DNA from: Sporosarcina sp. FSL W7-1349
Lineage (GTDB): Bacteria; Bacillota; Bacilli; Bacillales_A; Planococcaceae
DNA length: 64,000 bases
NCBI RefSeq assembly: GCF_038003045.1
Contig: NZ_JBBOOK010000003.1
Coordinates: forward strand, 186,001 to 250,000
Direction: 5' to 3'
A program made the translations under genes and the position numbers. Below are positions 26,016 through 34,012 of this stretch, in pieces. How positions within the stretch are numbered: position 1 is the stretch's first letter; every line of letters begins with the position of its first letter. The notes beneath the pieces are model-generated. The model saw nothing but the letters and a program-made list of their open reading frames with translations. It had not been told where the DNA came from and ran no database searches.

Positions 26016-26150
26016 GGGGCAATGAAACAGCCTATGAGTGCTAGGTAGCCTAAACTCAAGTGAACCAACCGGCGGGTGCAAGCAAATTCCCCGCGAGTGA
26101 AAGGAACCTGCGCCCGAGTGCAATCAACCGCCAGCCGAACGCAAGCAAAC
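26016..26150. repeat. Degenerate 21-nt repeat array
   Basis: Between the anti-sigma gene and the exonuclease gene, GTG(C/A)AA(G/T)CAA-like motifs recur at about 26037, 26059, 26075, 26096, 26117 and 26138, mostly 21 nt apart. No coding sense follows on the plus strand. The period equals that of the sub-repeats at 16431-16862, though the sequences differ. Confidence 0.45.
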
Positions 26151-26230
26151 AAAGCATAGGCACATTCCTCCACCCGGACTCTAAAAAGCGGTAGAATGAA
26201 AGAGAGAGATAGAGTGTGGGGGAATGCAAA

Positions 26231-27124
26231 ATGACAACTAAAGAAAAACCGCATATTTTACTAGTCGACGGAATGGCTCTTCTATTCCGTTCTTTTTTTG
26301 CGACTGCGCCGATGGGACAATTTTTTCCGAATGCGGCGGGCATCCCGACGAATGGCATCCAGGGATTTGCCCGGCATACGATGACGGCCGTGTCGCTATT
26401 CAAACCGACCCATCTGGCCGTTTGTTGGGATATGGGGGCGCATACGTTCCGCAATGATCTATTTGATGGCTATAAAGCGAATCGTCCGGCCCCGGCTCCT
26501 GAACTTCTTCCGCAATTTGACATGGCCCGGAACTTCACTGAATTGGTCGGCTGGAAAAGCTATGGCGTCCCGCAAATGGAAGCGGATGATTTGATCGGTT
26601 CTTTCGTCGAAAATTGGAGCGTAAAGGCGGACATCACCATCGTATCGGGCGATAAAGACCTTCTTCAATTATTACGTCCGAATGTGCGAATCGCCTTTAC
26701 GAAAAAGGGTTATAATGTCTATGATCTGTTCACGGATCAACGTTTTGAAGAGGAGTACGGCATTCAGCCGAAACAGTTCATCGACAAAAAAGCATTCACT
26801 GGGGATGCGAGCGACGGGTACCCTGGAGTGAGAGGGATCGGGCCGAAAACGGCACTTAAGCTGATCAAGGAATACGAATCGGTGGAAGGTGTCCTGCAAG
26901 CCCTCCACGAATTGACCCCGGCCATGCGCAAAAAGATTGAAACGGACTTGGATATGCTTCATTTATCCAGACAATTAGCGGAAATCAATTGCAGTTTGGA
27001 AATGAACGATCCCATTGAAGATTTGCTGATCCCCGTTTATGATGAGAGGTTGAGGGAACGGATTGAACAAGAGGGCTATTCAATGGTCGTCAAGCAAGCG
27101 GATGCACTCTTTTCCGTCAGGTAG
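26231..27124 (+). CDS. ypcP: 5'-3' exonuclease (YpcP type)
   Basis: 297 residues, the stand-alone relative of the PolA N-terminal exonuclease. Metal-binding acidic residues are in LLVDGMALLFRS, EADDLIGSF and SGDKDLLQLL; GYPGVRGIGPKTALKLI is the helix-hairpin-helix. It trims flaps or RNA primers during replication and repair. ATG 26231 has GGGGGA about 8 nt upstream; the upstream GTG is not needed. Confidence 0.88.
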   Translation: MTTKEKPHILLVDGMALLFRSFFATAPMGQFFPNAAGIPTNGIQGFARHTMTAVSLFKPTHLAVCWDMGAHTFRNDLFDGYKANRPAPAPELLPQFDMARNFTELVGWKSYGVPQMEADDLIGSFVENWSVKADITIVSGDKDLLQLLRPNVRIAFTKKGYNVYDLFTDQRFEEEYGIQPKQFIDKKAFTGDASDGYPGVRGIGPKTALKLIKEYESVEGVLQALHELTPAMRKKIETDLDMLHLSRQLAEINCSLEMNDPIEDLLIPVYDERLRERIEQEGYSMVVKQADALFSVR

Positions 27125-27139
27125 AGGAGGAATGATTGG

Positions 27140-27958
27140 ATGAAAGAATTTCTGGAAAGGCTCAGCCAAAAGCTCTTGGAGCAGGCTCCTCAGTTGGCCT
27201 TTGTCATAACGGAGAGTCAGAATAAACGATACCCTTCCATGCAGTTACTGGAGAAGGAATTATACCCGTTCCGTACAAGCTTGGTGGAGCTGTACGCCCG
27301 CTCCTTAGTAAGGGACGAGAACGAACGGATTGATAAGTTGAAAGAATGGGGAGAAGAAGCGGGAACCGAGTTTGCCAAATATCAAACGATCACGTTGGAT
27401 ATGATGCTGCGGGAAGTCCCGAATTATCGCAACATCATCGGCACCGTATTGAAGCATGAGGCGCTGGCAGCGGATGTCAGTGCGGCCCAGATGTATGATC
27501 TCATCAGCCTGCTCGATAGTACGGTCAATGATGTCACTTACTTTTTCAGCGTCCCCTTCGTCCGCTACGAGAAGGAAGTATTAAAGTTGTCACAAACCCT
27601 CATTACGGAATTATCTGTCCCGATCGTATCTATAAACGACGAGACAGCCATCCTGCCTTTGATCGGCACGGTTGATCATGATCGGGCTCTAATTCTGCAA
27701 GAACGGGTTCTGCAGAACGCAGCGAACCGACAATTGGAATACTTGATCATCGATCTTTCCGGGTTGCAGACTACCGACACTTTCGTGGCTCAACAACTTT
27801 TCCATTTATTTGACGCGCTGTGTTTGTTAGGCATCAATCCGATTGTCAGCGGGATTTCCCCCGCCATTGCCCAGACGATGGTCAACCTCGGATTGTCGTT
27901 TGGACGGATCCGGAGTTTTGCTACGTTGAAACAGGCATTGGATTATATAGAACACTAA
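27140..27958 (+). CDS. RsbR-like stressosome STAS protein
   Basis: 272 residues: an N-terminal helical, globin-like sensor part (about 1-150) and a C-terminal STAS domain (about 160-272). The STAS segment LIIDLSGLQTTDTFVAQQLFHL keeps the phosphorylatable threonine of the VDT motif of RsbR proteins, and GINPIVSGISPAIAQTMVNLGL matches the family. Such proteins build the stressosome that controls sigma-B. It is 15 bp after ypcP; no RsbS or RsbT gene is nearby. Confidence 0.82.
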   Translation: MKEFLERLSQKLLEQAPQLAFVITESQNKRYPSMQLLEKELYPFRTSLVELYARSLVRDENERIDKLKEWGEEAGTEFAKYQTITLDMMLREVPNYRNIIGTVLKHEALAADVSAAQMYDLISLLDSTVNDVTYFFSVPFVRYEKEVLKLSQTLITELSVPIVSINDETAILPLIGTVDHDRALILQERVLQNAANRQLEYLIIDLSGLQTTDTFVAQQLFHLFDALCLLGINPIVSGISPAIAQTMVNLGLSFGRIRSFATLKQALDYIEH

Positions 27959-27994
27959 AAAAGATTCCCTCACGATTTTGGGGGAATCTTTTCA
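27958..27994. terminator. Bidirectional terminator between convergent genes
   Basis: AAAAGATTCCC and GGGGAATCTTTT form a stem with T-rich ends on both strands, between the RsbR-like gene and the convergent peptidase gene. Confidence 0.75.
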
Positions 27995-28507
27995 TTTTGT
28001 GACGGGTTCGATTTTGATGAAAGAGAGGATGGACCGGTTTTGCCGATACGACACTTGGCGAACTCGGCTTTCGCTCCGGCGGCTCCCGTTATCGTGGACG
28101 ATCAGGAGGATATCGTCTTCTGTCCGCTCGTAGCCGATGATTGGCACCCAATGGTAGTCGAACGTATATTGGCCGCGCCATTTCCAGGAAAACCATTTAT
28201 CGAATTTGGCGGCTACCGGCCGGCCTGCGGAAATCTGGCGTTGGACTTCCTCAATTCCGCATTCCGCCACCTGCCATCCAGATCCAAGAAGCTTTCGCAT
28301 ATTACGAAGGAATCGCCATTTGAACAGGCCGATTTTGGTTGAGCCGAGCAACCGATACAAATCATTCACTTGATGAGGAGGCGTGTCGGGCAACAAATGT
28401 CGCAATAGGACATAGGCGGTGACGGGTCCGCAAGACGAAGGGCGTAAATTTTCTTTGATATCTGCTTCATATTGGGACTTTCCCTGAACATTCAATACCT
28501 TCTTCAA
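27992..28507 (-). CDS. C39-like (papain-fold) peptidase family protein
   Basis: 171 residues. The candidate nucleophile is in SSCGPVTAYVLLRHL (near residue 26), the catalytic histidine in YHWVPIIGYE (near 118) and an Asp/Asn in IVHDNGS (near 137), the order found in peptidase_C39_2 proteins. There is no signal peptide or transporter domain. It is on the same strand as the STAS gene upstream, 24 bp away, so they are probably cotranscribed. Substrate unknown. Confidence 0.6.
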   Translation of the reverse strand: MKKVLNVQGKSQYEADIKENLRPSSCGPVTAYVLLRHLLPDTPPHQVNDLYRLLGSTKIGLFKWRFLRNMRKLLGSGWQVAECGIEEVQRQISAGRPVAAKFDKWFSWKWRGQYTFDYHWVPIIGYERTEDDILLIVHDNGSRRSESRVRQVSYRQNRSILSFIKIEPVTK

Positions 28508-28531
28508 AAATGGATCACCTCCACCATAACT

Positions 28532-28996
28532 TTAGAAGGAAGAATGGAGTTCTTTCCCGTTCTTCAGCAATTCGGAGAGGGCCATTTTAAAGTTAACATA
28601 CGTCTCAATATCGACATGGACGCCTGCTGCAACAATTTCCCGTACCAATTGAGGATTAAAGCCGACATAAATCGGACGGACCCCCATCAATTTCAAGGCG
28701 GCATTCAATTGTCCGATTTCCACCGCGAGTATATGGTAGTCTAAATCAGCGACTTCTTCCCGGCCCACCCCCGTAAAATCAATGACAGCACAATTGAACC
28801 CTCTATATTTTCCTATGTAATTCAGGACATGGGATTGTATCAAGTGGAATCGTTCTTCTACCAAATGCCCCGTAACCGGAATTAGCAGCGTATTGTCCAC
28901 TATGGAAGGGATGATAGGAACGGTCGTTTCCGCTATCAGTTTTTCATAGGATTGGATGATCCCTTTTAACCGTTCTATTTCTTTCTCATAATCCAT
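28532..28996 (-). CDS. Stand-alone STAS-domain protein, atypical phosphosite
   Basis: 154 residues from ATG 28996, behind AGGGGGTG; a longer in-frame start at 29035 lacks an SD. A short helical N-terminus precedes a STAS domain (IPVTGHLVEERFHLIQSHVL, CAVIDFTGVGREEVADLDY). At the place of the VDT phosphothreonine it reads ADL, with a small insertion before it, so regulation by phosphorylation as in RsbR is doubtful. It flanks a C39-like peptidase, and an RsbR-like gene lies beyond. Confidence 0.68.
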   Translation of the reverse strand: MDYEKEIERLKGIIQSYEKLIAETTVPIIPSIVDNTLLIPVTGHLVEERFHLIQSHVLNYIGKYRGFNCAVIDFTGVGREEVADLDYHILAVEIGQLNAALKLMGVRPIYVGFNPQLVREIVAAGVHVDIETYVNFKMALSELLKNGKELHSSF

Positions 28997-29122
28997 TTCC
29001 ACACCCCCTATCTTATTTTCCTCATTATACTTCATTTTTCCACTTTTGTTCAGCCTGTGTAAAGTAGGAATCTATCATGGTCGGCACAGAAAAAGCCGCC
29101 AGCCATTGCTGACGACTTCAGA

Positions 29123-29443
29123 TCATTTCGTTACGGAATCAAGGAAGTCCGTAACTTGTTGTGGTGATTTGGCATTTGCGCTATGAAGATGCGCCTCTTT
29201 TTCCCCGTTGCTGAAGATGAGCAAGCTCGGGATTCCCATAACATCATATTTTTCAGCGATTTCAGGCAACACATCCCGGTCCACTTCATACCATGTATAC
29301 ATATCGTACTTTTCCACAATCGGATCGATAAACATATCCATCCGTGTGCAATCCGGACACCAGCCCGCTTGAAATTTGATCAGCGATTTTCCATCGCCTG
29401 TAATCACTTCATTGAATTGTTCTTCTGTTGTGATCGGTTTCAT
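29123..29443 (-). CDS. Thioredoxin-family protein (CPDC active site)
   Basis: 106 residues with a thioredoxin fold and active site WCPDC near residue 28; the cis-proline is in MGIPSLLIF. It is close in length and motif to B. subtilis YdbP. A cytosolic disulfide reductase role is likely. It has its own AGGGAGGGG site. Confidence 0.83.
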   Translation of the reverse strand: MKPITTEEQFNEVITGDGKSLIKFQAGWCPDCTRMDMFIDPIVEKYDMYTWYEVDRDVLPEIAEKYDVMGIPSLLIFSNGEKEAHLHSANAKSPQQVTDFLDSVTK

Positions 29444-29583
29444 TCATAAGCCCCTCCCTTTCTATGTATATAGTGTACAATTTTTTCTGAGGGGGAGGAA
29501 TAGAAATGCTTTCCTCCGGATTTGGTAGGCTTCTCATTTACTAGCTATGAATTATTTTAAAAAAACAATTTTGCGATTTAATA

Positions 29584-29612
29584 TTGCGAAAATGGTGAAA
29601 GTGATTTACAAT
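29584..29612 (+). promoter_or_regulatory. Candidate sigma-A promoter far upstream of fadN
   Basis: TTGCGA, a 17-bp spacer and TACAAT lie about 270 bp before fadN. A structured repeat separates them from the gene. Confidence 0.35.
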
Positions 29613-29629
29613 ATGAGACATAGAGTTCG

Positions 29630-29819
29630 TTTATCTTCATTCAGCGAAAACCTCCACCTCTGTAGGTGGCTAGATGAAAGCAGTATTGATTACTGTATAG
29701 TGGGTGTTCAAATACGCTGAACGAAGATAAAGCCTCCGGCGGATGTCACAGATTTTGCAAGGAGTTAATTGCGCAAGCGCAATTCAAAATCTGGACGCAA
29801 TTACGCCGAGGCGTAATTG
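29630..29819. repeat. MITE-like structured intergenic repeat
   Basis: The 17-nt outer arms (29630-29646 and 29715-29731) pair with one mismatch. Further inside and beyond are CAGATTTTG/CAAAATCTG around AATTGCGC-AA-GCGCAATT, and the perfect palindrome CAATTACGCC-GA-GGCGTAATTG (29798-29819). Parts recur elsewhere: GCGGATGTCA(C/T)AGATTTTG at 37767 and an altered copy of the CAATTACG palindrome at 60500. No transposase reading frame is present. It fills most of the 440-bp gap before fadN. Confidence 0.6.
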
Positions 29820-29841
29820 ATATTTTTTTTTACCCAATAAA

Positions 29842-29859
29842 TGAATGAGTGTTCATTCA
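29842..29859. promoter_or_regulatory. FadR operator
   Basis: TGAATGAGTGTTCATTCA matches the B. subtilis FadR (YsiA) box TGAATGAnTAnTCATTCA at all but one position and lies 26 bp before the fadN start. Repression relieved by long-chain acyl-CoA is expected. Confidence 0.85.
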
Positions 29860-29884
29860 AATGAAGGAATAGGGGGCATCGCAC

Positions 29885-32269
29885 GTGACTTATCAAATTA
29901 AAAAGGCGGCCGTATTGGGCTCAGGCGTCATGGGGTCGGGCATCGCAGCACATCTTGCGAATATAGGGATACCGGTCCTGCTTCTGGATATCGTTCCAAA
30001 GCAATTGACTGCAGAAGAGGAATCGAAAGGTCTGACACTCGACCATCCGCAAGTGCGGAATAAAATAGCGGCAGCTGCGAAACAGAATTTGTTGAAGCAA
30101 AAGCCAGCACCGCTCACTACGAAGAAGAACCTCTCCCTCATTGCAGTGGGAAATTTGGAAGATGACCTGGAACAACTGAAAGAGGTCGACTGGATCATCG
30201 AAGTCGTCGTTGAGAACCTTGCAGTGAAAAAAGCATTATATGAAAAAATTGAAACGGTCCGGAAACCGGGGACAATCATCACTTCCAATACATCCGGTAT
30301 CAGTATCGAAGCGATGGCGGAAGGACGTTCGGTAGATTTTCGAAAACATTTCCTCGGCACGCATTTTTTCAACCCGCCGCGCTATCTGAAGTTGCTTGAA
30401 ATCATCCCCGCAAGCTCGACAAGCCCGGAAGTATTGGATTTCATGACGAAATTCGGAGAAGACCGGCTCGGAAAAGGGGTCGTCATAGCGAAAGACACGC
30501 CGAACTTCATTGCGAATCGGATTGGGACGTACGGTCTTTTGATCACATTACAGGAAATGGAGAAACGCGGCTATTCGATCGGGGAAGTCGATTCGGTTAC
30601 GGGCACTTTGATTGGCCGGCCGAAATCCGCGACGTTCCGGACACTCGATGTTGTCGGATTGGATACATTCATGCATGTCGCAAAAAATGTCTATGATCAG
30701 ACGGAGGGCGAAGAGCAGAAAGTATTCGAAGTCCCGGCATTCATGAAAAAAATGATTGAAAACGGCTGGCTTGGGGCCAAATCAAAACAAGGATTCTATT
30801 GGAAGAAAGGGAAAGAGATTTTGGAAATCGATCCAGCGACGTTGGAATACGAACCTACTAAAAAGTTGAAAACGCCTTCAATTGAAATGGCGAAACAGCA
30901 AAAAGGGCTTTCGAATAAAGTGAAATCCCTTGTGTACGCGAATGACCGGACGGGTGAAATCCTCTGGAATATACTCGCTCCGACGCTCCGTTACTCAGCT
31001 CAGCTAACTGGAGAGATTGCGGATGACATCGTAGCTATCGACAATGCGATGAAATGGGGCTTTGGCTGGGAACAAGGTCCATTCGAAATTTGGGATGCAA
31101 TCGGTGTGGGGCCATCCGTCGCGAAGATGAAAGAGGAAGGATATGAGATTCCGCCATTCGTCCAAAGCTTGCTTGATCAAGGCTATCAATCTTTCTATAG
31201 AGAAGAAGACAGTGATCTGTACTATTTCGATGGCGAGGGATTTCAACCCGTCCCCGTCAATGAAAAGGTAATTGATTTGAAACGGTATAAAAAGAAGCAT
31301 GGGGTCATTAAAAAGAACTCCGGAGCGAGCCTGATCGACCTAGGGGACGGCATTGCCCTGCTGGAATTCCATTCACAATCGAATGCGATCGGTTTGGATA
31401 TTTTGCAAATGATCAATTATGCGATAGATGAAGTGGAACAGAACTACAAAGGCCTCGTCATCGGCAACCAAGGAAAGAACTTCTGTGTCGGTGCGAACCT
31501 CGGTTTGATTCTGATGGAAGCGCAAGATGACAATATATTCGAACTCGATTTCGTCGTCCGCACATTCCAGAAAGCCATGATGAAAATCAAATATTCGACA
31601 AAACCGGTCGTAGCGGCACCTTTTCAAATGACACTTGGCGGCGGCGCGGAAGTCTGTTTGCCGGCAGCCCATATCCAAGCGTCGATGGAGACGTATATGG
31701 GGCTTGTTGAAGCGGGTGTCGGCTTGATTCCGGGCGGAGGCGGAAACGTCAACCTGTATGCGAAGCATTTGAAAGGCCTTCCGAACGGCGTCACGGTTGA
31801 TTATCAAAATGTTGTAAATAAAGTATTCGAATCAATTGCCATGGCGAAAGTATCGACGTCAGGTGAAGAAGCGAGAGAGAATAATTTCTTGGACTTCGCG
31901 GATGGGTTGAGTATCAATCCGGACCATCTAATCTACGATGCCAAACAGGCAGCATTGTCCTTATATGAAAATGGCTATCAACCGCCGAAACGTGAAAAGA
32001 TACCGGTCACGGGAGCTTCGGGCTACGCAACGATGGTACTCGGGGCTGAAACGATGAAGCTTTCCGGTTTCATCAGCGACCATGATTTCAAGATTGCCAA
32101 GAAGCTGGCGTTCGTATTGGCAGGAGGGAAAGTGCCATTCGGAACGCTAGTCGACGAACAATATATGTTGGATCTCGAGCGGGAAGCATTCTTAAGTTTG
32201 GTAGCGGAACCGAAGTCGCAACAACGGATGCAGCATATGCTCGTAAAAGGAAAACCACTGCGTAACTAA
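29885..32269 (+). CDS. fadN: 3-hydroxyacyl-CoA dehydrogenase / enoyl-CoA hydratase
   Basis: 794 residues, first gene of the beta-oxidation operon. The N-terminal dehydrogenase has the NAD loop GSGVMGSGIAAHL near residue 12 and the HFFNPPRYLKLLEI signature; from about residue 480 follows an enoyl-CoA hydratase/crotonase domain (GNQGKNFCVGANLGLI, GGGAEVCLPAA). It performs the second and third steps of fatty acid degradation. Start is GTG 29885, behind AGGGGG. The last two codons and stop are part of the first copy of the 129-bp repeat. Confidence 0.92.
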   Translation: MTYQIKKAAVLGSGVMGSGIAAHLANIGIPVLLLDIVPKQLTAEEESKGLTLDHPQVRNKIAAAAKQNLLKQKPAPLTTKKNLSLIAVGNLEDDLEQLKEVDWIIEVVVENLAVKKALYEKIETVRKPGTIITSNTSGISIEAMAEGRSVDFRKHFLGTHFFNPPRYLKLLEIIPASSTSPEVLDFMTKFGEDRLGKGVVIAKDTPNFIANRIGTYGLLITLQEMEKRGYSIGEVDSVTGTLIGRPKSATFRTLDVVGLDTFMHVAKNVYDQTEGEEQKVFEVPAFMKKMIENGWLGAKSKQGFYWKKGKEILEIDPATLEYEPTKKLKTPSIEMAKQQKGLSNKVKSLVYANDRTGEILWNILAPTLRYSAQLTGEIADDIVAIDNAMKWGFGWEQGPFEIWDAIGVGPSVAKMKEEGYEIPPFVQSLLDQGYQSFYREEDSDLYYFDGEGFQPVPVNEKVIDLKRYKKKHGVIKKNSGASLIDLGDGIALLEFHSQSNAIGLDILQMINYAIDEVEQNYKGLVIGNQGKNFCVGANLGLILMEAQDDNIFELDFVVRTFQKAMMKIKYSTKPVVAAPFQMTLGGGAEVCLPAAHIQASMETYMGLVEAGVGLIPGGGGNVNLYAKHLKGLPNGVTVDYQNVVNKVFESIAMAKVSTSGEEARENNFLDFADGLSINPDHLIYDAKQAALSLYENGYQPPKREKIPVTGASGYATMVLGAETMKLSGFISDHDFKIAKKLAFVLAGGKVPFGTLVDEQYMLDLEREAFLSLVAEPKSQQRMQHMLVKGKPLRN

Positions 32270-32786
32270 CCTAATCCAGCAGGATTCAAATCCCTGGAAT
32301 AGAGTATTTCACAACTAATATTGCGAGGGTGCCTTAATTTCTGCAAAAGGCGCAGAAATACGGCAAATCGAACCCTTCGTTGTTCGATTCGTAACTAACC
32401 TAATCCAGCAGGATTCAAATCCCTGGAATAGAGTATTTCACAACTAATATTGCGAGGGTGCCTTAATTTCTGCAAAAGGCGCAGAAATACGGCAAATCGA
32501 ACCCTTCGTTGTTCGATTCGTAACTAACCTAATCCAGCAGGATTCAAATCCCTGGAATAGAGTATTTCACAACTAATATTGCGAGGGTGCCTTAATTTCT
32601 GCAAAAGGCGCAGAAATACGGCAAATCGAACCCTTCGTTGTTCGATTCGTAACTAACCTAATCCAGCAGGATTCAAATCCTTGGAATAGAGTATTTCACA
32701 ACTAATATTGCGAGGGTGCCTTAATTTCTGCAAAAGGCGCAGAAATTAAGGCAAATCGAACCCTTCGTTGTTCGATTCGTAACTAA
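32261..32786. repeat. Four tandem 129-bp structured repeats between fadN and fadA
   Basis: Units start at 32261, 32390, 32519 and 32648 (129, 129, 129 and 130 bp) with a 9-bp partial fifth. The first three look identical; the fourth has CCTTGG for CCCTGG and AAATTAAGGC for AAATACGGC. In the fourth the arms GCCTTAATTTCTGC and GCAGAAATTAAGGC pair over 14 bp, while in the others the outer part is broken. Each unit also holds AATCGAAC/GTTCGATT. The first unit includes the fadN stop codon. All frames on both strands hold stops, so it is non-coding. Confidence 0.95.
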
Positions 32787-32808
32787 TGGGAATAGAGGAG
32801 GAGTTTCG

Positions 32809-33984
32809 ATGCGTGAAGCAGTTATTGTAGCAGGGGCCCGGACACCGGTCGGAAAATCCGGCAAAGGATCGTTAGCGACCGTCCGCCCGGATGATTTAGG
32901 GGCGATAGCAGTAAAAGAAACATTGAAACGGGCGGGCGGTTATGATGGACCGATCGATGACGTCATCATCGGTTGTGCCATGCCCGAAGCGGAGCAGGGA
33001 ATGAATGTGGCGCGGCTCATCGGGGCGTTGGCAGGCCTTCCCGATTCCACTCCAGCCATTACGGTGAATCGGTTCTGTTCCTCGGGATTGCAAACGATTG
33101 CCTATGCGGCAGAGCGGATCATGATCGGTTCATCGCAAGCAATCATCGCAGGCGGTGCGGAATCGATGAGTATGGTGCCGATGGTCGGGAATACGTTACG
33201 GCTCAATGCGAAGCTGGTGGAAACTGCTCCGGAGTATTATATGGGGATGGGCCATACCGCAGAGCAAGTGGCGATGAAATATGGAGTCAGCCGTGAAGAC
33301 CAGGATGCATTTGCTGTCCGTTCCCACGAAAGGGCGGCCGCTGCAATTGCAGCCGGAAAATTCGACGCCGGCATCGTGCCGGTCGAAGTGACTCGGCATT
33401 CATTCACGGATGATGGCAAGCTGAAAGAAGATACATTCATGTTCTCGATGGATGAAGGGGTCCGTCCTGGCACCAATATGGAAACGTTGGCCAAATTGCG
33501 CCCGGTCTTTTCAGTAACGGGCTCGGTCACTGCGGGGAACTCCTCGCAAACTTCGGATGGCGCAGGTTCCGTCCTGGTGATGGACCGGGAAGTGGCGGAA
33601 GCGCAAGGGTTGCAACCGATCGCCAAATTCCGCTCGTTTGCAGTGGGAGGCGTCCCGCCAGAAGTGATGGGGATCGGCCCGATTGTCGCAGTGCCGAAAG
33701 CGCTCGAAATCGCAGGACTTCAACAGGAAGACATCGACCTTTGGGAGCTGAACGAAGCATTCGCATCCCAATCCTTGCAAGTCATCCGGCATCTCGGTCT
33801 GGATATGGATAAAGTCAACGTCAATGGCGGGGCAATCGCCCTGGGCCATCCACTCGGCGCATCTGGCTCCATCCTGACCGTGCGTCTATTAGATGAACTG
33901 AAACGGCAGGGGAAACAATTCGGCGTCGTCACAATGTGCATCGGTGGCGGCATGGGCGCAGCAGGCGTCTTTGAAATGCTATAA
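32809..33984 (+). CDS. fadA: Acetyl-CoA C-acyltransferase (3-ketoacyl-CoA thiolase)
   Basis: 391 residues, thiolase family. The nucleophile cysteine is in NRFCSSGLQ (about residue 88), and the second catalytic pair is in GGAIALGHPLGASG and CIGGGMG near the C-terminus. It cleaves 3-ketoacyl-CoA to acetyl-CoA and a shortened acyl-CoA. RBS AGAGGAGGAG is strong. It is separated from fadN only by the tandem repeats, so the fadN-fadA transcript should contain them. Confidence 0.93.
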   Translation: MREAVIVAGARTPVGKSGKGSLATVRPDDLGAIAVKETLKRAGGYDGPIDDVIIGCAMPEAEQGMNVARLIGALAGLPDSTPAITVNRFCSSGLQTIAYAAERIMIGSSQAIIAGGAESMSMVPMVGNTLRLNAKLVETAPEYYMGMGHTAEQVAMKYGVSREDQDAFAVRSHERAAAAIAAGKFDAGIVPVEVTRHSFTDDGKLKEDTFMFSMDEGVRPGTNMETLAKLRPVFSVTGSVTAGNSSQTSDGAGSVLVMDREVAEAQGLQPIAKFRSFAVGGVPPEVMGIGPIVAVPKALEIAGLQQEDIDLWELNEAFASQSLQVIRHLGLDMDKVNVNGGAIALGHPLGASGSILTVRLLDELKRQGKQFGVVTMCIGGGMGAAGVFEML

Positions 33985-34012
33985 GACCATACCATATAAG
34001 GAGGAAACGGAG

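Noticed and set aside
25670..26254. Minus-strand open frame across the anti-sigma gene end and intergenic repeats
   Set aside because: No start signals or family resemblance; it overlaps real coding sequence and the 21-nt array.
32261..32786. CRISPR or coding repeats between fadN and fadA
   Set aside because: The units are adjacent without spacers, and every frame contains stop codons.
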